A stretch of DNA of 64,000 bases from Rhodospirillaceae bacterium (GTDB taxonomy: Bacteria > Pseudomonadota > Alphaproteobacteria > UBA8366). The notes under the pieces are model-generated. The model made no database searches. It had not been told where the DNA came from and saw nothing but the letters and a program-made list of their open reading frames with translations. This document shows positions 26,780-36,301 of the stretch, piece by piece; position 1 is the stretch's first letter; the number at the start of each line of letters is the position of its first letter. Made by a program: the position numbers and the translations under genes. Location of the stretch: the NCBI GenBank assembly GCA_002722095.1, contig PBKG01000003.1, positions 49,927 to 113,926 of the forward strand, read 5' to 3'.

Positions 26780-27628
26780 ATGGCAGAACAATTAGACATA
26801 ACGCCGATCGCAGGCGCTCTCGGCGCCGAAATACACGGTGTCGACCTAAAACGGCGGCTTGAACCGAAGACGGTCGAGAAAATTCGCAAAGCGTTCTTGA
26901 AACATCAGGTGCTGGTGTTTCCTGATCAGGATATCACGCCGAAACAGCAACTCGCTTTTGCCCGTAAGTTCGGCCGGCCGGACATCTATCCGTTTCTAAA
27001 GAGCATCGAGGGTGTGCCCCAGGTGATCGAAATCCTCAAAACCGAAAAGGATAAGTCCAATTTCGGCAAACACTGGCACTCCGACACCACCTATATGCAA
27101 AAACCCAATATGGCGACCTTGCTCTATGCACTCGAAGTTCCACCCTACGGCGGCGATACGCTGTTCGCCGATATGTACCGCGCCTATGACACGCTGTCCG
27201 AAGGTATGAAAGACCTGCTCGATGGCGTCACCGGGTTTTACAGCTCGTCACAGAACAATATCGGCGGGCGCGCGGAAAAAATGAAGGCACTCGCCGGCAT
27301 GAAAAGCGCTTTCAAGCAAGAAGCGGCGTCCATCGAGGCCGTGCATCCGGTGGTCCGCACCCACCCCGAAACCGGCAAAAAGGCGCTCTACGTCAATTTT
27401 TCCCATACAGTCCATTTCAGCGATATGAGCCGGGAAGAGACGTTGCCAATTCTCGAGCATCTCACCAAACACGCGGTACGGCCGGAGTTCACCTGCCGTG
27501 TTCGCTGGCGCAAGGGCGATCTCGTGTTCTGGGACAATCGCTGCGTTCAGCACAAGGCGATCAACGACTATGACGGGTTTCGGCGACGCATGCACCGGGT
27601 GACATTGAAGGGCGACCGGCCGGTCTGA
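26780..27628 (+). CDS. TauD/TfdA-family Fe(II)/2-oxoglutarate dioxygenase (third copy)
   Basis: 282 residues, the usual length of taurine dioxygenase-like enzymes. The iron triad is H100-x-D102 in KHWHSDTTYMQKPN and His258 in RCVQHKAINDYDG, with RRRMHRVTL supplying the 2-oxoglutarate-binding Arg. The N-terminus ITPIAGALGAEIHGVDL is the standard TauD opening. It is only distantly related to the tandem pair at 13.5-15.7 kb and closer in style to the gene at 32.7-33.6 kb. Substrate may be a sulfonate, sulfate ester or aryloxy acid. Convergent with a short-chain dehydrogenase gene three bases away. Confidence 0.88.
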   Translation: MAEQLDITPIAGALGAEIHGVDLKRRLEPKTVEKIRKAFLKHQVLVFPDQDITPKQQLAFARKFGRPDIYPFLKSIEGVPQVIEILKTEKDKSNFGKHWHSDTTYMQKPNMATLLYALEVPPYGGDTLFADMYRAYDTLSEGMKDLLDGVTGFYSSSQNNIGGRAEKMKALAGMKSAFKQEAASIEAVHPVVRTHPETGKKALYVNFSHTVHFSDMSREETLPILEHLTKHAVRPEFTCRVRWRKGDLVFWDNRCVQHKAINDYDGFRRRMHRVTLKGDRPV

Positions 27629-27631
27629 CCG

Positions 27632-28381
27632 CTACTTTCCCCCCGACACGGGTAACACCTGGCCTGTTACGAAACTTGCTTCCTCAGAGGCCAACCAACA
27701 AATCGCGGCGGCAATTTCTTCCGGGAGAGCAATGCGCCCCATGGGGATGGTAGCCGGCATTTTCTCCAGCCGGTCGTGGCGGCCCCATTCTTCATGAATG
27801 AGCGTATCGGTGGGACCGGGCGAAACCGCGTTGACGCGGATACCCTCCTTGGCCACTTCCAAGGCAAGCCCATGGGTAAAGCTGTTGAGGGCGCCTTTGC
27901 TCGCCGCATACCAGACATAGTCGCTGGCACTTCCCAAATACGAGGTAATCGAAGAAACATTGACGATATTGCCTCCCGCACCGCCATGGGCGGTCGACAT
28001 GCGTTTCACCGCTTCCTGCGCCAACAGCATCGGGCCAATAAAATTGAGATCCGCAACCATTCTCAGGGTCTCATAGGTAACCTCGTCGACCCGGGACGAC
28101 GGACCCGTATTGGCCGCATTGCAGACCAATAGCGAGAGCGACCCCAACTCTTTGTCTACGTCGACAAACAAATCGCGGATCGCCGTCGGCTCGCCGCAAT
28201 CCGCCTGAATTGCCAACACACGGGCGCCGGATTGCTTCGCCGAAGCAACTACGTCTTCCGCCGCAGCGGTTTCGCGGCGATAGGTGAAGGCAACATCGTA
28301 GCCGCGCTCGGCCAGCATCCGCACGGCTGCAGCTCCGATCCCACGGCTGCCGCCGGTGACTATCGCGATAGGTCTGGTCAT
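27632..28381 (-). CDS. Short-chain dehydrogenase/reductase
   Basis: 249 residues from ATG 28381; a longer frame reaches 28420 but adds a non-conserved tail. Classical SDR motifs: IAIVTGGSRGIGAAAVR (cofactor loop TGxxxGxG), VCNAA, NVSSITSYL with the catalytic Ser, YAASKGALNSF with Tyr-x3-Lys, and the VSPGPTDT loop. The arginine-containing AFTYRRE after the second strand favours NADP(H). Divergent from the MmgE/PrpD gene across 53 bases. The closest named relatives are glucose 1-dehydrogenase and FabG-like reductases; the substrate is not predictable. Confidence 0.88.
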   Translation of the reverse strand: MTRPIAIVTGGSRGIGAAAVRMLAERGYDVAFTYRRETAAAEDVVASAKQSGARVLAIQADCGEPTAIRDLFVDVDKELGSLSLLVCNAANTGPSSRVDEVTYETLRMVADLNFIGPMLLAQEAVKRMSTAHGGAGGNIVNVSSITSYLGSASDYVWYAASKGALNSFTHGLALEVAKEGIRVNAVSPGPTDTLIHEEWGRHDRLEKMPATIPMGRIALPEEIAAAICWLASEEASFVTGQVLPVSGGK

Positions 28382-28434
28382 ATTACGATCTAAACCACAA
28401 ACGCCGTTGCAGTACAGCACAAAGGGAGGGTGCG

Positions 28435-29802
28435 ATGTCGTTGACCAGCCAGGTAGCGGAAAAGATCGTTACGACGAAATTTGAGGACATCCCCGACGAA
28501 GCAACCAAAATTGCCGGCGAATGCATGCTGGATGCGATCGGAACCACGGTCGCCGGCGCCTCGGAGAAAACCGGTGTCGGACGTATTTCCATCGAATATG
28601 CCAAGCTGGTCGGCAGTGGCAGTGCGGATTGCACATTGATCTGTGGCGGCACCAAAGTAGCCGCCCCGGCAGCCGCCTACGCCAATGGCACCATGTGCCA
28701 CGCGCTCGATTACGACAACACATGGTGGCCCCGAAACCATCCCGCCTCGCCGACCATCCCCACGATCCTCGGCATGGCCGAACGGCAAGGAAGCTCCGGG
28801 TCTGAAGTGCTAAGGGCCATCGCGTTGGCGTTCGAGTTACAAGGCCGAATGCGGGTCGCGTCCGCCAAGCGGGATTCCGGCGGCATTTTTCATCACCCCG
28901 GCATTTCCGGCGCCATGGGCGCCGCTGCCGGTACCGGTCTGTTGCTCGGCCTCGATGCGCACCAGTTGACCATGGCCTTCGGCAATGCGGGATCGCGAGC
29001 CGGCACCATGACCGCAAATCACGGCACCATGACCAAACCGAGCCATAGCGGTATCGGAAGTCAGATGGGAACCGAAGCGGCACTCCTCGCCTCGCTTGGC
29101 TGGACCGCGTGCGAAGATATTTTCGGCGACGGGGGCTTTTTCGACGCGCTCTATGGCGAAGGTCGTTCCGACCCTCCTGTAATGATGGAAAACTTCGGCG
29201 ACCCCTATCGCGTAATCGACCCTGGCGTCTCCTACAAACTGTACCCCGCGAAATACTCGATTCATCGCTCGATCGAAGCCGGTATTCTGGTGGCCAAGGA
29301 AAACGATATCGATGCGGGGAAGATCAAAAAGGTCAAAATTTATTATCCTCCGACCGCGCTGGTCGACCGCCCCAACCCGCGTTCAGGGCTCGACGGAAAG
29401 TTCAGCCTGCAATATGGCGCCGCCGCCGGCATCCTCGACCGCCACGTGGGCATTTCCACCTTCACCGACGATCGCCGGTTTGCCGATGATATGGAGACTC
29501 TGCTGCCGAAAATTTCGATCCATGTGGATGACAGTATCCCGTCCGATTTCCCGTCCTCTTGGATTGTCGTCAAGGTCGAGACCGAAGACGGCGCGACGTT
29601 CGAAAAGAAATGCGGCCAACTCATGGGCCAAGCCGGCGCGCCACTGCCGCGAGATACCAGAATTGCCAAGTTCAGAGATTGCGTCGCGGGCGCGGTTTCG
29701 GAAGACGAAACCGACGAGTTGATCGCCATTGCCGAAGACATGGCAAACACGAAAGACGTAAATCGACTGATGGAAATTTTGCGTGAAGCCAAGCCGCGTT
29801 AG
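28435..29802 (+). CDS. MmgE/PrpD family protein (2-methylcitrate dehydratase-like)
   Basis: 455 residues, full length for the family. The N-terminal helical domain contains [18 protein letters not shown] and [16 protein letters not shown], and [16 protein letters not shown] follows; [20 protein letters not shown] and [19 protein letters not shown] are further family signatures. Members dehydrate 2-methylcitrate or decarboxylate cis-aconitate, or isomerise other polycarboxylates. The other 2-methylcitrate cycle genes (prpB, prpC) are absent here, so a function in a different tricarboxylate route is likely. It is followed by malate synthase G, which has its own promoter-like site in the intergenic gap. 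Confidence 0.85.
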   Translation: MSLTSQVAEKIVTTKFEDIPDEATKIAGECMLDAIGTTVAGASEKTGVGRISIEYAKLVGSGSADCTLICGGTKVAAPAAAYANGTMCHALDYDNTWWPRNHPASPTIPTILGMAERQGSSGSEVLRAIALAFELQGRMRVASAKRDSGGIFHHPGISGAMGAAAGTGLLLGLDAHQLTMAFGNAGSRAGTMTANHGTMTKPSHSGIGSQMGTEAALLASLGWTACEDIFGDGGFFDALYGEGRSDPPVMMENFGDPYRVIDPGVSYKLYPAKYSIHRSIEAGILVAKENDIDAGKIKKVKIYYPPTALVDRPNPRSGLDGKFSLQYGAAAGILDRHVGISTFTDDRRFADDMETLLPKISIHVDDSIPSDFPSSWIVVKVETEDGATFEKKCGQLMGQAGAPLPRDTRIAKFRDCVAGAVSEDETDELIAIAEDMANTKDVNRLMEILREAKPR

Positions 29803-29810
29803 CTGTTTGG

Positions 29811-29839
29811 CTTGACTCAACCCCTCGTGGGGCTATATC
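29811..29839 (+). promoter_or_regulatory. Sigma-70-type promoter of malate synthase
   Basis: CTTGAC (29811-29816), 16 bases, CTATAT (29833-29838): both hexamers equal the alphaproteobacterial consensus. Transcription would start near 29846, about 22 bases before the start codon. The spacer contains a small CCCC-TCGT-GGGG hairpin that could be an operator. Confidence 0.6.
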
Positions 29840-29867
29840 GCAACCTCAAATATCCAGGGGAGATAAA

Positions 29868-32036
29868 ATGACCGATCGCGTGGACGCAAGCGGCCTCCTG
29901 GTCGCGGCTGAACTTCATTCCTTCATCAACGATCAGGCATTGCCGGGAACCGGCGTCAAGCCCGAACACTTTTGGGCCGAACTAGCGGCAATCCTGAAAG
30001 ACCTGACGCCGCGTAACCGTGAGCTATTGGCAAAGCGCGATTCCCTGCAAACGGAGATCGACAAGTGGCATCTCGACCACAAGAACGAGCCGCTCGATCC
30101 GGACACCTACACGACCTTTTTGAATGAGATCGGATATCTTGTCGAAGAACACGGCGACCTTGCGGTAACGACAGAAAATGTCGATCCGGAAATTGCCGAA
30201 ATCGCCGGGGCCCAACTGGTGGTCCCGGTCAATAATGCGCGCTACGCATTAAACGCCGCCAACGCTCGTTGGGGCTCGCTCTACGACGGGCTATACGGCA
30301 CGGACGCTATTTCCGAAGACGACGGGGCCGAGCGCAGCGGGGGCTACAATCCGGTGCGTGGCGAAAAGGTAATCGCTTTCGTCCGCAATTTCCTGGATGA
30401 AGCCGTACCGCTCGCCAACGGCAGCCACGCCAAGGCCACCAACTACGCGATTAGGGACGGCGTGCTTGCGATTGCCATCGGCGAAGAAGAAACCGGCTTG
30501 AAAGACGGCACTCAGTTTGTCGGCTACCAAGGCGACGCGGATGCCCCCTCGGCGGTACTGTTGAAACATCATGGCCTCCACATCGAAATTCAAATCGACG
30601 CGACACACCCAATCGGTAAGGACGATAAAGCGGGCGTTTCCGACGTGGTCGTCGAGGCCGCTATGACGACGATTCAGGATTTCGAGGATTCAGTCGCCGC
30701 AGTGGATGCGGAGGACAAAGTGCTGGCCTACGGTAATTGGCTCGGCCTGATGAAGGGAGACCTTGCAGCCACTTTCGATAAGGGCGGCAAGGAAATGACC
30801 CGCACCCTTGAGCCGGACAGAGCCTACACTTCCCCTGATGGTGGCGAGCTTTCGCTTCATGGCCGGAGCGTCATGCTGAACCGCAATGTGGGCATTCATA
30901 TGTGGTCCGATGCGGTGCTCGATCCCAAAGGCGAGGAAGTACCGGAAGGCATTCTGGACGCAATGATCACGTGCGCCATTGCCGTGCACGACATCAAAGC
31001 GACCGGATCGGTGAAAAACAGCCGCGCCGGCTCGGTCTATGTGGTGAAACCGAAACAGCACGGCCCCGAAGAAGTGGCCTTCACCAATGAATTGTTCGCA
31101 CGCGTCGAAGATTCCCTCGGCCTCGATCGCTTCACCATAAAAATGGGCATCATGGACGAGGAACGTCGCACGACCCTCAACCTCAAGGAATGCATTCGCG
31201 CTGCAAAAGATCGTGTGGTGTTTATCAATACCGGGTTCCTGGACCGGACCGGCGATGAAATCCACACCTCGATGGAAGCGGGCGCAATGATCCGTAAGGG
31301 GGACATGAAGGGCGCCCCTTGGATTGCAGCCTATGAAGATTGGAACGTGGACATCGGGCTTGAGAGCGGACTTCAAGGGCACGCTCAGATCGGCAAGGGC
31401 ATGTGGGCGATGCCCGACCTGATGGCGGCGATGCTGGAGCAGAAGGTGGGCCATCCTATGGCCGGCGCCAACACCGCATGGGTACCTTCGCCCACGGCAG
31501 CGGCACTCCATGCCATGCACTACCACCAGGTCGACGTAGCCGCGCGCCAAGAAGAGCTTAAATCCCGTGGCCGGGCCGATATCGGTGCGATCATGACCAT
31601 TCCGGTTACCGAGCGGCCCAATTGGTCCGACGACGACATTCAACAGGAACTCGACAATAACGCGCAGGGTATTCTGGGGTATGTGGTGCGCTGGATCGAC
31701 CAGGGCGTCGGTTGCTCGAAAGTCCCGGACATTAACGATGTGGGGTTAATGGAAGACCGCGCGACACTGCGTATCTCAAGCCAACACATCGCAAATTGGT
31801 TGCATCACGGAATTTGTTCCGAAGACCAAGTGCGCGCGACGTTGGAAAAAATGGCTGCGGTCGTCGACGAACAGAATGCGGGCGACCCGCTTTACACGCC
31901 GATGGCCGGCAATTTCGAAAACTCGGTCGCCTTCCAGGCTGCCTGCGACCTTGTCTTCAAAGGCTGCGAACAACCCAATGGCTACACCGAATTCATCCTG
32001 CACGCACGCCGCAAAGAGGCAAAAGCCGCAGGATAG
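29868..32036 (+). CDS. glcB: Malate synthase G
   Basis: 722 residues, the size of the monomeric G isoform. Signature regions include GKKE-like [19 protein letters not shown], the active-site block [20 protein letters not shown] (Asp and Glu for Mg and the proton relay), [20 protein letters not shown], and [19 protein letters not shown] near the C-terminus. The enzyme condenses acetyl-CoA with glyoxylate to malate. No isocitrate lyase is nearby, so the glyoxylate would come from glycolate, purines or C2-releasing catabolism. Ribosome site AGGGGAGAT precedes the ATG. Confidence 0.95.
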   Translation: MTDRVDASGLLVAAELHSFINDQALPGTGVKPEHFWAELAAILKDLTPRNRELLAKRDSLQTEIDKWHLDHKNEPLDPDTYTTFLNEIGYLVEEHGDLAVTTENVDPEIAEIAGAQLVVPVNNARYALNAANARWGSLYDGLYGTDAISEDDGAERSGGYNPVRGEKVIAFVRNFLDEAVPLANGSHAKATNYAIRDGVLAIAIGEEETGLKDGTQFVGYQGDADAPSAVLLKHHGLHIEIQIDATHPIGKDDKAGVSDVVVEAAMTTIQDFEDSVAAVDAEDKVLAYGNWLGLMKGDLAATFDKGGKEMTRTLEPDRAYTSPDGGELSLHGRSVMLNRNVGIHMWSDAVLDPKGEEVPEGILDAMITCAIAVHDIKATGSVKNSRAGSVYVVKPKQHGPEEVAFTNELFARVEDSLGLDRFTIKMGIMDEERRTTLNLKECIRAAKDRVVFINTGFLDRTGDEIHTSMEAGAMIRKGDMKGAPWIAAYEDWNVDIGLESGLQGHAQIGKGMWAMPDLMAAMLEQKVGHPMAGANTAWVPSPTAAALHAMHYHQVDVAARQEELKSRGRADIGAIMTIPVTERPNWSDDDIQQELDNNAQGILGYVVRWIDQGVGCSKVPDINDVGLMEDRATLRISSQHIANWLHHGICSEDQVRATLEKMAAVVDEQNAGDPLYTPMAGNFENSVAFQAACDLVFKGCEQPNGYTEFILHARRKEAKAAG

Positions 32037-32047
32037 AAAACAGTTCG

Positions 32048-32704
32048 CTAATTACCGGGGTTTTCGCTGAACTCGTTCCCGTAATTGAAAGGGAAAAACC
32101 GATTGGCGGTTTTTCCAGCCTGCAGCGCTGCCGGATCTGTCGATGCGTTCCCGGGTTTGGGCAGGCTACCCGATGCCTCGACCGCACCTTCCGGATCGAG
32201 CCCGTTAATGAAGGTATCGATCTGGCCCTGGTCTAACGGTCCTGACTGTTTCTTGCAGACATATCCGAACATAATCTTGCCCGGGTTGCCATCGGGCTCG
32301 GCCGCCGGTTCATCCCACTGATAGTCGAACCCAACACAGGCGAAACCGTTTCCAAGCGTATAGGCCTGATACAGAAATGTGCTGTAGCCCACCACCACCT
32401 TTCCCTTGGCTCCGTAGCTTGGCGAACCGTTGAAACTCCACCCTTCGATCATGCGCGCCAAAGTATGGTCGTAAAATAGCGAGACATTGTCCTCAAGCGA
32501 TGCGTCGTAGGCTATCTCGGCCCTGAGCTCCGTGCTTTCGAAGAATGCGTATTCGCCCTGCTCAGCCGCCATCGCGAAGCCGACACGATGTTTTGCAGTT
32601 TTGATAGGCGCGAATTTTATCACGCCTTCGCTTTCAGAAAGTTTCTTGATCACCGGCCAATCGGCAGCATACGCGCTACTGGCAAATACGGCTAAAACCG
32701 CCAA
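32048..32704 (-). CDS. Secreted protein of unknown function
   Basis: At least 218 residues from TTG 32704. The N-terminus LAVLAVFASSAYAADW is the end of a signal peptide cleaved after AYA. The body has GFAMAAEQGEYAFFESTELR and HTLARMIEGWSFNGSPSYGA, then NGFACVGFDYQWDEP and IMFGYVCKKQSGPLDQGQID with two cysteines, probably a disulfide. No family recognised. The signal peptide looks short from the TTG; an ATT at 32728 with AGAGGA eight bases before it would give a better leader with an Arg. It would then overlap the stop of the dioxygenase gene, indicating translational coupling. Confidence 0.65.
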   Translation of the reverse strand: MAVLAVFASSAYAADWPVIKKLSESEGVIKFAPIKTAKHRVGFAMAAEQGEYAFFESTELRAEIAYDASLEDNVSLFYDHTLARMIEGWSFNGSPSYGAKGKVVVGYSTFLYQAYTLGNGFACVGFDYQWDEPAAEPDGNPGKIMFGYVCKKQSGPLDQGQIDTFINGLDPEGAVEASGSLPKPGNASTDPAALQAGKTANRFFPFNYGNEFSENPGN

Positions 32705-32721
32705 TCCCGCAGCCCAACGGA

Positions 32722-33624
32722 TTAAAATGGTTTTGTTCCTCTAATCACGGTGCGGTGCAGAACCCGTGGATATACGTCTTGCGGAAAATCGCCGGTCGCC
32801 CGGTGCATCAGGCAACGGTTATCCCACATGACGAGCTCGTTCTTCTTCCATTCGTGCGTATAAATGAAACGAGGTTGCGTCACCATATCGGTTAACCGAT
32901 AGAGGATTTCCCGGCCCTCGTGCCACTCTTTACCTTCGATATGGGACGCATGGATACCGACATAAATGCCTTTCCGGCCCGTGTCGGGATGGGTTCGGAC
33001 GATCGGGTGGGTAACAGGCGGGCGGGCGGCGATTTGCTCTTCCGTCGCCGGCTGGTTCATAGAATTCCTGCGGCTTTGCTCCCAGCTGTGAACCACTTGC
33101 AAGCCTTCAATGATTTCCTTCATCTCGGGCAACAACTCGTCATAGGCCATCTGCATATTGGCGAACTGGGTGGACCCGCCGAAGGGCGGCACTTCGATCG
33201 CATATAGGATCGTCGCGAGCGACGGGACCTCGTGATAGGACTTGTCCGTGTGCCAGAAATAATTTCCGTGACTGCGGGGCTTTTTCGTCGGCTTACCGTC
33301 CGGATCGAGATTGGACACCACATGAACCGGCGGAAACGGTTTGCCGTTATGATCATGCGCCACGTGGCCCTCGATCTCTCCAAAACTTTCCGTGAAAGCG
33401 ATCTGTTGTTCCTTGGTCAGCGTTTGATCCGGGAACGACAACACATGGTACTCGTTCAACGCCGCCAGAATGGCATCGCGAATTTCGTCCCCGAAAGGTT
33501 CCGACAAATCAAGCCCGGCGATTTCGGCGCCCGCCACCTGGCCTATCGGCCGAATGTTAAGTGGGCCCTTCGGCGCCTTCTCGGCTTCGTCGGTGCTGAT
33601 ATCCAACCCGCCCGCGAGATCCAT
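32722..33624 (-). CDS. TauD/TfdA-family Fe(II)/2-oxoglutarate dioxygenase (fourth copy)
   Basis: 300 residues. Iron ligands H125-x-D127 in YFWHTDKSYHEVPSLA and a distal His in DNRCLMHRATGDFP, then the Arg of RVLHRTVIRG. The N-terminal LNIRPIGQVAGAEIAGLDLS and CSTQ-like FGGSTQFANMQMAYDEL segments are those of taurine and 2,4-D dioxygenases. It is followed on the same strand by the secreted protein gene. With the SoeABC molybdoenzyme about 2.7 kb away, release of sulfite from a sulfonate is an attractive but unproved role. Confidence 0.88.
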   Translation of the reverse strand: MDLAGGLDISTDEAEKAPKGPLNIRPIGQVAGAEIAGLDLSEPFGDEIRDAILAALNEYHVLSFPDQTLTKEQQIAFTESFGEIEGHVAHDHNGKPFPPVHVVSNLDPDGKPTKKPRSHGNYFWHTDKSYHEVPSLATILYAIEVPPFGGSTQFANMQMAYDELLPEMKEIIEGLQVVHSWEQSRRNSMNQPATEEQIAARPPVTHPIVRTHPDTGRKGIYVGIHASHIEGKEWHEGREILYRLTDMVTQPRFIYTHEWKKNELVMWDNRCLMHRATGDFPQDVYPRVLHRTVIRGTKPF

Positions 33625-33782
33625 GGCGTGTCTCCTATCCCTTAGCTCTCAGTCACAATTAACGCTGATTTTACGCCCTCTCCCGAACGCGTGCAATTGA
33701 GGGCCTCAAGGCTTGATTTCGGCAAGTCATCTATGAAATCATTAATTGAAATTCATTAGGGTATGCGTTGGCGGAGATTAAC

Positions 33783-34484
33783 ATGAAACTGCTCTCAACC
33801 TTCATATTGTCAGCATTCATAACTGCGACATTGGGCTCGACGGCTTTTGGGGGAGAAGTTGGAAAAGGCCCAATTACCCTGTCCAATAAGGTAAAGCGGT
33901 ATCTAGAACGTTATCTCGACGAAGGAGAGCCGGGCGCATTCGCGATAACCGCGGATGGCAAGTATGCGTTGTATATGTTTTGTCCCGGCGCATTCTGTTC
34001 GGACGAAGCCTATATCAAACAGGACACCGTCGATAATTGCGAAACCAAGGCTGAGAAGAGAGGGATTACGGCGCCGTGCAGGATTCTCGCGGTTGGCGAT
34101 GAAATCGTCTGGGATGGACCAGTAAAGAACCTTCCTAGAAGCTTACGCGAAGATACGGGCAATGAACCAGAAATAGCTGCCGACACACCTCAGGACTCAT
34201 CCTCAGACAATACCATCGAAAAAGCCGAGAACACCTTCGAGGCAATTGAAATCGGCAGCAAAGTAACCAGCCCCGTTTCACTAGGATCAATCCGAGTCCC
34301 CTTGCCGGGGTCAAACTGGGTTGTCATTGCCAAAAAGAAATCCTTGTACGAAAAAAATGACGGCGATGTGCTGAATGTAAGTCTCATTCTCGCGCAAATT
34401 CAAAACGATACCCTTAAAAAAGTTGTTTCGATGACGACTGTGGGTGCTCGGACCAATCCTTTTAAAGGCCTCAAAAAAACTTAA
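33783..34484 (+). CDS. Secreted protein, N-terminal part of a probably frameshifted gene
   Basis: 233 residues from ATG 33783, preceded by GCGGAG. A signal peptide covers about 1-23 (MKLLSTFILSAFITATLGST). The next segment has four cysteines (MFCPGAFCSDEAY, DNCETKAEKR, APCRILAVG) and resembles a periplasmic repeat ending GDEIVWDGPV. After an acidic linker comes a second domain (GSNWVVIAKKKSLYEKNDGD, NVSLILAQIQND) that stops abruptly soon after a run of seven A residues at 34473-34479. The +1 frame continues as an open, similarly charged sequence for another 130 codons. Removing one A would fuse the two into a 368-residue protein. Function unknown. Confidence 0.6.
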   Translation: MKLLSTFILSAFITATLGSTAFGGEVGKGPITLSNKVKRYLERYLDEGEPGAFAITADGKYALYMFCPGAFCSDEAYIKQDTVDNCETKAEKRGITAPCRILAVGDEIVWDGPVKNLPRSLREDTGNEPEIAADTPQDSSSDNTIEKAENTFEAIEIGSKVTSPVSLGSIRVPLPGSNWVVIAKKKSLYEKNDGDVLNVSLILAQIQNDTLKKVVSMTTVGARTNPFKGLKKT

Positions 34485-34890
34485 AGCCTGCAAACGCGAA
34501 GACATGCTTTTTCGTAAGGTTCGCGTAAACGGTCGTAAGTTTCAGGATTGTTGGTTTATCAATCACTCGACCTTTTTCAAAAAAGACAAAAAAAGGTACT
34601 GGAAACGCGCTTTTGGAGAGTTGCGAGAGCGCGGTTTGACCATTCCGGTCGAAACCCCTTATGTGGGCATTCGCATGGCTAATGGAGAAAGATGGACAAC
34701 CGTAAGGTTCTATTGGAATGCGGAATCCGATGGCATGACGCCGGCAGATTATAAAGGGCGGAGCAAATCTCAATGGCACGCCTACAATATCGAAGACCAC
34801 CCCGAAAAATTGGCCTATGTAGAAAAACTAAAAAAATGGGGCGCCGTCTGGCGTAAAAAAGTTAAGGCGGGACTGGCCGGGAAGCTATAA
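34444..34890 (+). CDS. C-terminal part of the probably frameshifted secreted protein
   Basis: Open frame of 148 codons from GTG 34444, overlapping the previous gene by 41 bases. The only ATG is at 34504 and has no visible ribosome site, which argues against an independent gene. The sequence is basic and aromatic (CWFINHSTFFKKDKKRYWKR, TPYVGIRMANGERWTTVRFY) and reads as a soluble domain rather than noise. It ends in WRKKVKAGLAGKL. Best explained as the continuation of 33783-34484 after a shift in the A7 run. No family recognised. Confidence 0.5.
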   Translation: MLGPILLKASKKLKACKREDMLFRKVRVNGRKFQDCWFINHSTFFKKDKKRYWKRAFGELRERGLTIPVETPYVGIRMANGERWTTVRFYWNAESDGMTPADYKGRSKSQWHAYNIEDHPEKLAYVEKLKKWGAVWRKKVKAGLAGKL

Positions 34891-34928
34891 TCGGCGTCAG
34901 ACTCTTTGGCTAATTGGGAGACGCCGTC

Positions 34929-35330
34929 ATGCAAGCCTTCAATATGAAGGATGAAGAGGAGTACGACCCCCATCACCATATTCATAAGGTGCTGGCAAAG
35001 GTCGAGGAAGGTGATGCGACTATCGCCTGTTGGGAACCTGGACAGACAAGCCCCAACCATTGTCATCCCCATGCCAGCGAAATCTATTTCTGCTTTGAAG
35101 GCGGGGGTGTTATGCGCACCGAAGGGCAGACCGTCGATGTAAGGCCGGGTTCGTTTACCTATCATCCACCGGGCGAAGTACACGAATTTATAAATGGCGA
35201 CGAGCGCACGATTCTTTTCCGGGTTCGGTATGGGGGTGACAAGGTCTCACGTCACAAAAGCTGGGACGGAAATGCCGACTGGGTGCAAAGGCCCGACGAT
35301 GCGGACTACTACGAGAGCCTCAAGGAGTAG
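34929..35330 (+). CDS. Cupin-domain protein
   Basis: 133 residues from ATG 34929 with GGGAG placed eight bases before. A single cupin barrel: motif 1 is PNHCHPHASEIYFCFEGGG (three His and one Glu for metal), and motif 2 is PGSFTYHPPGEVHEF with a further His. Small one-domain cupins include sugar isomerases, dioxygenases and sensor proteins. A metal centre is expected because all ligands are present. It converges on soeC with 15 bases between stops. Substrate unknown. Confidence 0.8.
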   Translation: MQAFNMKDEEEYDPHHHIHKVLAKVEEGDATIACWEPGQTSPNHCHPHASEIYFCFEGGGVMRTEGQTVDVRPGSFTYHPPGEVHEFINGDERTILFRVRYGGDKVSRHKSWDGNADWVQRPDDADYYESLKE

Positions 35331-35345
35331 CTCACCTATTAGGCT

Positions 35346-36299
35346 TTACCCGCGCACTTGATCCTTGCCGTAATAAAGCATCACCACATGCTCCGCTTCG
35401 GCAAAAAATAGCCAGCGCTCGACGGTAACGCCGAGTTGCGCCGAAGTCGCCGCCAAGACCGCCAATACGGTTGCGATTGCCCCCGAAGACAACGCTATGG
35501 CGAGGATACAAACCGTCGGGACGGCAAAAGCCAAAATCAACGCGAGGAGGCGTAACTTCGCCGCATGTTTGCGCGCCACCTGATAGCCCATTTCCTCCAA
35601 AAGATAATTTCGTCCCGTATGGGGCGGCTCTAGCAAACGCGTGGTTCCGGTAGTGCCGAGACCAGTCGCACTTTCCGCCGTCGCCACAGCGTCCGCACCG
35701 TCGATATGTCGCCAATAACAAAATTTACAAACGAAGCCCACCCCTATCGCGAGCAAAGCACAGAAGGTCAGAATTGGTGAAACGGGCAAAAAAAAGGCCC
35801 ACAACGCGACCAGCCACATCACACCGGACATCAAGGCGAGGCTCAGATACACCGCCGCCACCCATCGATTGTGCCAGCGAGGAATGGATTTAAGCGACGC
35901 ATAAATCATTGCCGTGCAATAGACAGTTATCGCCGAGCCCACTGCCATAACGAGTCCCGCCGCCCGCCAAGCATGTAAATCCTGATCGAAAAGCACCCAA
36001 CCGGCCGCAAAATAGAAAGTGGGCCCATAAACCAATATCGCCATCACGCCTTCGCGCGACAACCAGGAGGATCGCCATTGGGTCACTGCCCGCCAGGCGC
36101 GCTCGGGATGGCCGAGATGGAACGTCGAGGACAATAAACCGATTGAAATGGTGCCCAGAGCCAATCCCAGAATCAGAATGCCAAACCACATATTGGTCGG
36201 CAACAAACCGAACGCCGCCCCGATCCCGGTGACGAACAGAAGTCCGTAGCCAAGGCCGGAAGCGGTGGTGAAAAGGATGATAGAACCGGCTGGATGCAT
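35346..36299 (-). CDS. soeC: DmsC-family membrane anchor, probable sulfite dehydrogenase subunit C
   Basis: 317 residues with eight or nine hydrophobic helices, the length of SoeC/DmsC anchors. Characteristic features are the short N-terminus HPAGSIILFTTASGLGYGLL, the STFHLGHPERAWRA loop between helices 2 and 3, and QWRSSWLSREGV. It would hold the molybdenum and iron-sulfur subunits at the cytoplasmic face of the inner membrane and pass electrons to quinone. It follows the iron-sulfur subunit gene by two bases in a three-gene operon. Confidence 0.8.
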   Translation of the reverse strand: MHPAGSIILFTTASGLGYGLLFVTGIGAAFGLLPTNMWFGILILGLALGTISIGLLSSTFHLGHPERAWRAVTQWRSSWLSREGVMAILVYGPTFYFAAGWVLFDQDLHAWRAAGLVMAVGSAITVYCTAMIYASLKSIPRWHNRWVAAVYLSLALMSGVMWLVALWAFFLPVSPILTFCALLAIGVGFVCKFCYWRHIDGADAVATAESATGLGTTGTTRLLEPPHTGRNYLLEEMGYQVARKHAAKLRLLALILAFAVPTVCILAIALSSGAIATVLAVLAATSAQLGVTVERWLFFAEAEHVVMLYYGKDQVRG

Positions 36300-36301
36300 T
36301 C

